The position numbers and the translations under genes were made by a program. A DNA stretch of 19,932 nt, taken from JASJHI01 sp033791105 (GTDB lineage Bacteria; Actinomycetota; Acidimicrobiia; Acidimicrobiales; Ilumatobacteraceae). The notes beneath the pieces were generated by a model, which was given only the letters and a program-made list of their open reading frames with translations, did not search any database and was not told the origin of the DNA. How positions within the stretch are numbered: the first letter of the stretch is position 1; every line of letters begins with the position of its first letter. The stretch covers positions 1-19,932 of the forward strand of contig JASJHI010000013.1 of assembly GCA_033791105.1 (NCBI GenBank), read 5' to 3'. This document shows, in pieces, positions 1 through 6,396 of the stretch.

Positions 1-777
1 ATGCCCGCCGTTGTCGCGGATGATGCCCTTGGGCTGGCCCGTCGTTCCGGGGGTATAGAGGATGTAGAGCGGGTCGGTGGCCGCCACCGGTGCGCAGTCG
101 TGGGCCGACGCGGTCGCCATCTCCTCGACCCAGTCGAGGTCGCGGCCGGGCTGCATGAGCGCCCGTGCGGCCTCGCGCTGGAACACGATGCAGTGGTCGG
201 GCTCGTGCGATGCGATCTCGATCGCCTCGTCGAGCAGCGGCTTGTACTCGACGACGCGGCCTGGCTCGATGCCACATGACCCTGACACGATGACCTTCGG
301 TGTGCAGTCGTCGATGCGGATGGCGAGTTCCCGGGCGGCGAATCCGCCGAACACCACCGAGTGGACGGCGCCGAGCCGCGCGCATGCGAGCATCGTGATC
401 ACGGCCTGGGGAATCATCGGCATGTACACGATCACCCGGTCCCCACGCGTCACGCCGCGACGATGCAGTACGCCCGCGAACCGGGCGACCTCGTCGCGGA
501 GTTCTTCGTAGGTGTAGGTCTCGATCGTCCCGGTCACCGGGCTGTCGTGGATCAATGCCGGCTGCTCGGCGCGTCCGCCGTCGGCGTGGCGGTCGAGAGC
601 GTTGTAGCAGGTGTTCAGCTCGCCGCCGACGAACCATCGGCCGGTCGGTGCGGCCTCGCGGTCGAGCACGACGTCCCACGTCTTCGTCCACTCGATGTCT
701 CGGGCCGCCTGCCCCCAGAATTCCTCGGGCTGTTCCAGCGAAGTCCGGTACATGGCGTCGAACGAAGGCCGGGTCAT
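1..777 (-). CDS. prpE: Propionyl-CoA synthetase (PrpE-type acyl-CoA synthetase), N-terminal part, cut by window edge
   Basis: ATP-dependent acyl-CoA synthetase of the ANL superfamily that should activate propionate (or acetate) to its CoA thioester through an acyl-adenylate in the cytoplasm. The 259 codons present run from ATG at 777 to the window edge. That is under half of the roughly 630 residues usual for PrpE. Visible are the N-terminal ACS linker region (SFDAMYRTSLEQPEEFWGQA), the YxxLxDEVxRFAGVL helix, a VIVYMPMIPQAVITMLACARLGAVHSVVFGGFA-like core, and the P-loop ending in GQPKGIIRDNGGH. The RDNGGH ending favours PrpE over acetyl-CoA synthetase. One oddity is that the P-loop reads YTPGTTG, with proline where the family usually has serine. 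No Shine-Dalgarno is seen. A TAGGTT box 6 nt before the ATG suggests leaderless transcription. The gene is divergent from the regulator at 854. Family assignment is confident; substrate is inferred. Confidence 0.9.
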   Translation of the reverse strand, partial: MTRPSFDAMYRTSLEQPEEFWGQAARDIEWTKTWDVVLDREAAPTGRWFVGGELNTCYNALDRHADGGRAEQPALIHDSPVTGTIETYTYEELRDEVARFAGVLHRRGVTRGDRVIVYMPMIPQAVITMLACARLGAVHSVVFGGFAARELAIRIDDCTPKVIVSGSCGIEPGRVVEYKPLLDEAIEIASHEPDHCIVFQREAARALMQPGRDLDWVEEMATASAHDCAPVAATDPLYILYTPGTTGQPKGIIRDNGGH

Positions 778-783
778 GGAGCG

Positions 784-789
784 AACCTA
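784..789 (-). promoter_or_regulatory. Probable -10 box of a leaderless promoter for prpE
   Basis: On the minus strand TAGGTT lies 6 nt before the ATG at 777 and matches the actinobacterial TANNNT -10 pattern. Transcription would start at or next to the start codon, which fits the lack of a ribosome binding site. No convincing -35 hexamer is visible. The 76-nt gap 778-853 is shared with the divergent regulator gene. Confidence 0.4.
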
Positions 790-853
790 GTCCTGGGCTC
801 GGTCGAGGTCGTTCGGACTGGCACGCGGCGATGGCCTTCCCCGTCGTCCTGGC

Positions 854-3259
854 ATGATGACGGCCATGCTGGCAGCGACGAGCTTCGTCGGGCGATCCGA
901 GGTAAGGGAGCGGGTCCTCTCACTGCTCGCCGACGGGCAGATCGTCACGCTCACCGGAACGGGCGGGATCGGTAAGACTCGCCTCGCCGGCGAGGTCGCG
1001 GATGCGCGAGGCGAATGTGGGGACCATGTCGAGCTGATCGAACTGGGACAGGCAAAACCGGGTGATGATCTCGAGTTGGTACTCGCCCGGCAACTCGGTC
1101 AGAGTTCGCTCGACACGTTCAGTATCGGACTCGACGGACGACCCGCCCTCGTCGTCCTCGACACCTGCGAACACGTGCTGGCCGACGCGGCGTCGCTCGC
1201 CGAACGTCTGGCGGGCCTGGTGAACGTCCGTGTGCTGGCGACGAGTCGAACGCCCCTCGGCGTCCTGGGCGAGTGCGTCGTGAAGCTGGAACCGCTTCGC
1301 GTGGTCGTCGAATCGGACGGCGAGCCGACGCCGGCGCTCCAACTGTTCCTCGATCGCGCCGAGGTCGCCGGCGCGACGTGGCTCGAGGTGCCCGAACAGC
1401 GCGCCGCAGCCGACGAGGTCGTGCGGCGACTGGACGGCCTTCCCCTCGCGATCGAGCTCGCGGCGGCCCGTACACGGGTCGTCGGGCCGAGTGACCTGCT
1501 CACGCTGCTGCCCCGACAACTCGATCTGCTCGAGGCGAGCGTCGGACCTTCGACGATCCGACGTCGCGGCGTGCGGGAGGCCGTGCAGACGAGCTATGAA
1601 CCCATGGATGCGGTTCACCGGAAGGGTTTCCGTGCCCTCAGCCTGATTCCTCGAGGGGTCGATCTCGATCTTGCTCACGCGCTGCTCGGCAACGACGATC
1701 GGCTGGCGACGTTGGAGGTCTTGACCGGACTCATCGACCGATCTCTCGTCTACACCTCCCAAGCCGCCGGCGACACGTTCTACCGACTCCTCGAGCCTGT
1801 GCGGGCGTTCGGGCTGGAGCAGCTCGACAAGGAGGGTGAACGCCTCGCGGTTGCGACGCGCTATATCGATTCCGTGGTCGCGTTTGCCGATCGGATCGTC
1901 GTCGCCACCGCGTCAAGCTTCTCGGGCGAATTGGTTGATCAGATCGCGCAGCGATACGGCCACCTGCTCATGGCCATCGAAACGGCTATCGAGATCGACG
2001 AGCGTCCGGACCGCGCGTATCGCCTGTTGCTCCCGCTCTACGCGCCGACCAGGGCACCACGGCGTGAGCAAGCGTTGCTCGCCGCACGGGTTCGTGAGCG
2101 CTGGCCCGATACCGAGGACCGTTTCCGCGCGGCCGCGTACGCGATCATGGGACACATCGCGCTCTGGGCGGGCAACGACGACCCGACTCCGTACGCACGT
2201 GAGGCCCTCAGCGACCCCCGAGCGACACGCATCGCGCGCATCATCGCCCATCGGGTGCTCGCGTTCTACGCTGCCCAGCAGGGAGACCGCTCCCTCGCGC
2301 TCACCCACATCGAGGCCGCGCTCGAGACTTCTGCGTCTCGGGGTGGGAGCTTCGAGCGGGAGCTGAAGATGTCGTGGGCGGCTCTCGTCGACGACCCGAG
2401 CCAGATCGATTCAGCGATCGAGACCGCGGAGTCGATGATGTTGGATGCGTCCGAGTCCGGGGAGACTGTGCCGGTTGTCTGGGCCGCGTCCGTCTGTGTT
2501 CATCAGTACTTGCGCGCCGGAAACGTGCAACAGGCCCGGATCGCGGCCGATCGTGCTGTTGCATTCGCTGAACTGAGTTCGGCGCCGTGGCCGACTGCCG
2601 CATCGCAGCGCACGCTTGGCTTCGTGTGCGCGGCAGAAGAGCAGTGGGATGAGTCGGCGTCACATCTCCGGGCTGCGCTCGAGTCCGTGGTTGCCATCGG
2701 TGATATCGAAGGCATCACTGTGACAGTCCGTTCCGCGGCGATCTGCGCCCAGCGATGCGGTCGACCCGATGTTGCACGCCGGCTGTGGCACGCAGTGCCG
2801 ACGCGCTACAGCCCGTCATCGTTGCCACCGTTGTTCACCGCCGCCGAAGACGAGCTGGTCGGCGAACTCGGTACCCCGATTCCGCTCCCGCTGGCCGGTG
2901 CCGTGAAGGCCGCCCGCAAGGGTTTGGCCGAGCCCGACCCGGCGTCGGCGGGCCGGGTCTACCGCTTCGGCGACTGTGAGCTCGATGCCGGCCGCCGGGA
3001 ACTTCGTCGTGGCGAGATCTCGGTGCACCTCGAACCCCAGGTGTTCGATGTCCTGGCCCGTCTGATCGTCGACGCCGGCGTGTTGGTCACCAAGGATCAG
3101 CTGCTGGACGATGTATGGGGGAGCAGGTTCGTGTCGCCGTCAGCGCTCAGCAGTCGCATCAAGTCCGCGCGCGCGGCCACCGGTGACGACGGCACGACCC
3201 AGCGCGTGATCCGCACCGTCCACGGCCGGGGATTCATGTTCGTCGCCGATCTCGACTGA
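854..3259 (+). CDS. STAND-type ATPase transcriptional regulator with C-terminal OmpR/PhoB-type winged helix
   Basis: Large cytoplasmic signal-transduction ATPase, probably a transcription factor. Residues about 10-45 carry FVGRSEVRERV and the Walker A motif GTGGIGKT (35-42). LVVLD (99-103) is Walker B, LATSRTPL follows as sensor 1, and GLPLAIELAAAR (about 200) is the NB-ARC GLPL motif. The middle, about 350-690, is alpha-helical and TPR/MalT-like. The last 100 residues (702-801) form a Trans_reg_C winged helix (FGDCELDAGRRELRRG, LEPQVFDVLARL, VHGRGFMF). In SARP/AfsR and CadC proteins this domain is N-terminal, while LAL/MalT proteins end in a LuxR helix-turn-helix, so this order is uncommon. 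In-frame ATGs at 854, 857 and 866 are all possible starts and no Shine-Dalgarno decides. The target is unknown; the divergent prpE and the downstream lipid operon are the nearest candidates. Confidence 0.85.
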   Translation: MMTAMLAATSFVGRSEVRERVLSLLADGQIVTLTGTGGIGKTRLAGEVADARGECGDHVELIELGQAKPGDDLELVLARQLGQSSLDTFSIGLDGRPALVVLDTCEHVLADAASLAERLAGLVNVRVLATSRTPLGVLGECVVKLEPLRVVVESDGEPTPALQLFLDRAEVAGATWLEVPEQRAAADEVVRRLDGLPLAIELAAARTRVVGPSDLLTLLPRQLDLLEASVGPSTIRRRGVREAVQTSYEPMDAVHRKGFRALSLIPRGVDLDLAHALLGNDDRLATLEVLTGLIDRSLVYTSQAAGDTFYRLLEPVRAFGLEQLDKEGERLAVATRYIDSVVAFADRIVVATASSFSGELVDQIAQRYGHLLMAIETAIEIDERPDRAYRLLLPLYAPTRAPRREQALLAARVRERWPDTEDRFRAAAYAIMGHIALWAGNDDPTPYAREALSDPRATRIARIIAHRVLAFYAAQQGDRSLALTHIEAALETSASRGGSFERELKMSWAALVDDPSQIDSAIETAESMMLDASESGETVPVVWAASVCVHQYLRAGNVQQARIAADRAVAFAELSSAPWPTAASQRTLGFVCAAEEQWDESASHLRAALESVVAIGDIEGITVTVRSAAICAQRCGRPDVARRLWHAVPTRYSPSSLPPLFTAAEDELVGELGTPIPLPLAGAVKAARKGLAEPDPASAGRVYRFGDCELDAGRRELRRGEISVHLEPQVFDVLARLIVDAGVLVTKDQLLDDVWGSRFVSPSALSSRIKSARAATGDDGTTQRVIRTVHGRGFMFVADLD

Positions 3260-3450
3260 AGCCTTGCAGATGCGGCCACCCGACTTGGGATAGCGTCCGG
3301 GCGCGGGTCGCTCTGGCGTGATCTGCTGGGAGTCGATTCACTCGATGTCGAGGGTCCAGAGGGAGCCGGTGGTTCGACGACAGGCGTGCATGCGTGCAGC
3401 GCGACGACGCGAGCGGACCGCTCCGGCTCCCGTCGCCGGGGAAGCCGCCC

Positions 3451-5097
3451 GTGACTGAGATCTCCTCTTCCCGACACGGCCATCAACGACGGCGGCGACC
3501 GAGCGGTGAGCCGCCCCCACTGCCGAGAGAGTTGAACCGGGCGGCGATCGGGTGGCTGATCGCGTTCGTCTTCTGGGCGGCGATCTGGGTCTGGGTGTTC
3601 TTGTCGGACCGGGCAGGCATCTGGATCACCGAGTTCGACCTCCGCCTCATGGCGCCGGTTGTCGACAACCGCGTCGCCTGGCTCGACTCGGTGATGTCGA
3701 CGATCAACGAGTTCGGAACGCACTGGTTCGTCGCCCTCATCGGCTGGGTGACGCTACTCGGCGCCTTGCTCGCCCGCAGGATTCGGCATGCCGTCCTGCT
3801 GATCACCACGCTCGCACTCACCGCGGCGGCGGTCACCATCGTCGCCGCAGAGATCGGGCGACCCCGCCCGCTCGGGATGACCCGACTCGGCGATTGGGAA
3901 GGGTTCGCACAGCCATCGCGACCCGTCGCCCTCCTTGCCGCGGTCATGGTTGCCTGCACGCTCACGCTCGTCCCGGCCACCGGTCGCACGTATGCGCACT
4001 GGACGACCGGAATCGTGCTCGTGATCTTCGGCTTCGCCCAGGTGTACACGGCAGTCGATCATCCGACCGACGTTGCTGCCGGCGCGTCCGTCGGCGTCGC
4101 CCTGGCGCTCGTGTTCTATCGCACGATCGCCCCCGAGGCGGTGTTCCCGATCACCTACGGGAGCGGAAAGACCGCCCATCTCGATGTCACGGGCGCCCGC
4201 GGTGAGGCGATCCGCCGAGGTCTCCGACGCCAACTCGCCATCGAGGCAATTGAGATCGAGCCGGTTGGTTTGGAGGGATCGTCGGGGTCGACGCCGCTGC
4301 GGGTGACCGCCGCTGATGGCGACGTTCTCTTCGCCAAGTTGTACGCGCGTAGCCACCTCCGCTCCGATCGCTCGTACAAGCTCTGGCGCACGCTCGTGTA
4401 CGGCCGATTGGAGGACGAACAGCACTTCACCTCGGTACGCCGACTGGTGCAGCAGGAGGACTACATGCTGCACGTCATGCAGCGAGTCGGCGTCCCCACA
4501 GCGAAGCCGATCGGCATCGTCGAGATCACGCCGGACCGCGAATACCTGCTCGTGGCGGAGTTCCTCGACGGCGCGGTGGAGATCTCCGATGTCGAGATCA
4601 CCGAGGCGATGATCGACGATGCACTCGGCATTGTGGAGATCCTGTGGCGCTCCGGGCTCGCCCACCGCGACATCAAGCCGTCGAACATCATGGTGCAGGA
4701 CGGGCAGGTGAAGCTCATCGACGTCGCGTTCGCACAGATTCGCCCGTCGCCGTGGCGACAGGCCGTCGACCTTGCGAACATGATGCTCGTGCTCGGTCTC
4801 GGGAGTTCTCCGGAGACCGTTTACGAGCGTGCACGCCTGCGCTTCTCCGACGACGAGTTGGCCGAGGCATTCGCTGCGTCCCGCGGGGTGACCCTGCCGT
4901 CTCAGCTCCGTCGAGCGGTGCGAGCGGACGGGCGTGAGATGCTCCAGGAGTACCGCGCGCTCGCCCCGCATCGCAGTCCGGTGTCGATCCAACGGTGGTC
5001 GTTCCGGCGTCTCGCGCTCACGGGTTGGGTCGTCCTCGTGGCCTTCTTCCTCGGGGCAGTGTTCATTTCCAACCTCGGCGACATCGGGCTGCGATGA
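3451..5097 (+). CDS. PAP2-like membrane domain fused to a protein-kinase-like domain
   Basis: 548-aa membrane protein. GTG at 3451 is preferred because GGGGAAG lies about 7 nt upstream; an in-frame GTG at 3394 would add 19 poorly structured residues. A basic, proline-rich N-terminus precedes about six membrane segments (residues about 30-225) of PAP2 type. Catalytic positions are degenerate: GRPRP keeps the arginine but lacks the upstream lysine, PSGH is PSRP, and SRxxxxxHxxxD reads AQVYTAVDHPTD. The second half is kinase-like: LFAKLY (K296), HRDIKPSN (405-412) and LIDVAF (D424 in the DFG position) keep the lysine, catalytic aspartate, asparagine and metal aspartate. A C-terminal membrane segment (about 520-540) ends the protein. 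Related actinobacterial proteins continue from here into an LPG-synthase/flippase-like domain, which is absent. The stop overlaps the next start (ATGA). The role is probably phosphorylation of a lipid or membrane substrate, by inference. Confidence 0.8.
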   Translation: MTEISSSRHGHQRRRRPSGEPPPLPRELNRAAIGWLIAFVFWAAIWVWVFLSDRAGIWITEFDLRLMAPVVDNRVAWLDSVMSTINEFGTHWFVALIGWVTLLGALLARRIRHAVLLITTLALTAAAVTIVAAEIGRPRPLGMTRLGDWEGFAQPSRPVALLAAVMVACTLTLVPATGRTYAHWTTGIVLVIFGFAQVYTAVDHPTDVAAGASVGVALALVFYRTIAPEAVFPITYGSGKTAHLDVTGARGEAIRRGLRRQLAIEAIEIEPVGLEGSSGSTPLRVTAADGDVLFAKLYARSHLRSDRSYKLWRTLVYGRLEDEQHFTSVRRLVQQEDYMLHVMQRVGVPTAKPIGIVEITPDREYLLVAEFLDGAVEISDVEITEAMIDDALGIVEILWRSGLAHRDIKPSNIMVQDGQVKLIDVAFAQIRPSPWRQAVDLANMMLVLGLGSSPETVYERARLRFSDDELAEAFAASRGVTLPSQLRRAVRADGREMLQEYRALAPHRSPVSIQRWSFRRLALTGWVVLVAFFLGAVFISNLGDIGLR

Positions 5098-5660
5098 AGC
5101 CCCGATGCGACTACGGCGGTTTGCTCCGACGCACGGCGATCATCACCGGTTCGATCGCAGCGGGGCTTCTGGCCGTCGCCTGTTCGGTGCAGGAGACCAT
5201 CCCGGCACCGGGCTGCGTCGACGGCGCGAGTGGTCTGATCATGGCGCAATCCGTGCCGACGGCCAGCCAACTCCCGTGCTTCACGCAGCTTCCCGACGGC
5301 TGGAAGGTGGTCACCGTGAACGTGAACCAGGACCGGACCGTCGTCACACTCGATTCCGACCGCGCCGGCGACGGCGCAGCGGTGCTCCGCTTCGAGGAGC
5401 GCTGCGACGTGGGCGAGGCCGTCCCTGCCCCCGGTCATCTCGGTTCCGCTCAACGGTACGACCTGGTCGTGAGTGCGGCGCCGTCGTTCGAAGGCAGGCG
5501 GTACTACGTCTTCCCCGGAGGGTGCGTCTGGTGGGCGTTCGACTTCGATTCAGGCACCTCGGCGACCGAAGCGGTCGCGCTTGCCGAAGCCCTCGTGCTC
5601 ATCTCGCGAGAAGACCTCAACGCGAGTGTCCGCGAGTCGTTCATCGACGAGGAGATCTGA
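5094..5660 (+). CDS. Small putative lipoprotein, unknown function
   Basis: 188-aa exported protein. The N-terminus is basic (MKPRCDYGGLLRRT), followed by a hydrophobic stretch and a lipobox-like LAVAC, so Cys30 is the likely lipidated residue. The mature part has CVDGASGLIMAQSVPTA, a PCFTQLPDGWKV segment and an FPGGCVWWAF segment, with several cysteines that could form disulfides outside the membrane. No enzyme motif was recognised. The start at 5094 overlaps the upstream stop (ATGA), so translation is coupled to the kinase-like gene, and its own stop overlaps the next start (TGATG). The context suggests an extracytoplasmic partner or sensor for the kinase/phosphatase pair. That role is inference only. 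Confidence 0.8.
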   Translation: MKPRCDYGGLLRRTAIITGSIAAGLLAVACSVQETIPAPGCVDGASGLIMAQSVPTASQLPCFTQLPDGWKVVTVNVNQDRTVVTLDSDRAGDGAAVLRFEERCDVGEAVPAPGHLGSAQRYDLVVSAAPSFEGRRYYVFPGGCVWWAFDFDSGTSATEAVALAEALVLISREDLNASVRESFIDEEI

Positions 5661-6235
5661 TGCCCGTCGGGCGAGTCTTCATCGGCGGTGCGGCAGCGGT
5701 TGCCTTGGGATGGTCGGCGCGGGAATCCAAAGCGTTGGCGGTGACCCGCCGCGAAGAGCAGGTGTTCCGTCGCTTCAATGACGCGCCCGACTTCTTGTCA
5801 CCCGTGCTGTGGGCGCCCATGCAGGCGGGGTCCCTGGCTGCGGTGTTCCTCGCGTCGGAACTGACGAGGCGCCGGTTCGGTCGTGACGCCGCGCTGACCG
5901 TCGCGCTCACCGGCACAGCGGTGTGGGGAGGCGTGAAGCTGATCAAGCCGCTCGTCGGGCGTGGCCGACCGGCCGCGCACCTCGGGGACGTCAATGTTCA
6001 TGGCCAGGAGCAACGGGGGCTCGGGTACCCCTCTGGTCATGCCGCGGTCTCGTTGACCTTGGCCGTGGCGACCACCCGCGCACCCGGTGTTCGAGTCGTC
6101 GCGGTGGCCGTCGCCGCGATCGCGGGTGCGAGCAGGATGTACGTCGGCGCGCACCTGCCCCTCGACGTGGTCGGTGGATTCGCGATCGGCGCACTGGCGG
6201 GCACGACCGCCGCAGCGGTTCTGACAGCCATATGA
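5660..6235 (+). CDS. PAP2-family membrane phosphatase (lipid phosphatase), catalytic motifs intact
   Basis: 191-aa integral membrane phosphatase of the type-2 phosphatidic acid phosphatase superfamily, which removes phosphate from lipid phosphates or isoprenyl (pyro)phosphates. All three signature motifs are present: KPLVGRGRP (about 100-108), YPSGHAAVS (about 123-131) and SRMYVGAHLPLDVVGG (about 158-173), containing the catalytic histidines and aspartate. Hydrophobic segments lie between and after the motifs. The start at 5660 overlaps the previous stop and has a GAGGAG ribosome binding site about 6 nt upstream. It is the last gene of the three-gene unit and supplies the activity that the PAP2 domain of the first gene appears to have lost. 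The substrate cannot be read from sequence; undecaprenyl pyrophosphate and phosphatidic or phosphatidylglycerol phosphate are family possibilities. Confidence 0.9.
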   Translation: MPVGRVFIGGAAAVALGWSARESKALAVTRREEQVFRRFNDAPDFLSPVLWAPMQAGSLAAVFLASELTRRRFGRDAALTVALTGTAVWGGVKLIKPLVGRGRPAAHLGDVNVHGQEQRGLGYPSGHAAVSLTLAVATTRAPGVRVVAVAVAAIAGASRMYVGAHLPLDVVGGFAIGALAGTTAAAVLTAI

Positions 6236-6245
6236 CCTTTGTCAC

Positions 6246-6274
6246 TGGACAACCCGATGTCGTGCGCGGATGAT
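6246..6274 (+). promoter_or_regulatory. Predicted promoter of the MMPL exporter gene
   Basis: TGGACA (6246-6251), 17-nt spacer, GATGAT (6269-6274). Both hexamers match the housekeeping consensus at four or more positions with ideal spacing. Transcription would begin near 6281, giving a leader of about 115 nt that starts just before the paired segments described next. Not experimentally supported. Confidence 0.45.
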
Positions 6275-6283
6275 CTTTGCCGG

Positions 6284-6333
6284 GGAACGACACGAGGCGT
6301 TCCGATAGCCACGCCTCCGCAGGGAGGACCCTG
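6284..6333 (+). promoter_or_regulatory. Structured 5' leader with mutually exclusive hairpins upstream of the MMPL gene
   Basis: Three perfect inverted repeats lie in the leader. GGAACG (6284-6289) pairs with CGTTCC (6298-6303). GAGGCGT (6294-6300) pairs with ACGCCTC (6311-6317). CAGGG (6320-6324) pairs with CCCTG (6329-6333) around an AGGA loop. The first two share bases 6298-6300, so they cannot form together. This is the geometry of an attenuator or RNA switch, but it matches no riboswitch class I can name. A Shine-Dalgarno-like GGGAGGA sits in the third hairpin, 4 nt before a GTG at 6333. Confidence 0.35.
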
Positions 6334-6396
6334 TGACGTCGGGATTGTCGCAACGCGTGCCACGAGCGTCGGAACTACCAGGACGAGGGAAACGCC

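Noticed and set aside
920..1762. A 280-codon minus-strand frame opposite the STAND ATPase
   Set aside because: Antisense to Walker motifs and the NB-ARC core; no domain of its own.
3260..3450. Extra small gene between the regulator and the PAP2-kinase gene
   Set aside because: Short frames on both strands lack coding character, and GTG 3394 is better read as an inferior upstream start.
3754..4992. A 412-codon minus-strand frame opposite the PAP2-kinase gene
   Set aside because: Antisense shadow with no motif, while the plus strand has clear membrane and kinase motifs.
6270..6345. c-di-AMP (ydaO) riboswitch before the MMPL gene
   Set aside because: Some GGGGAAC and GGGAGGACC segments look similar, but the conserved two-fold pseudosymmetric core could not be fitted.
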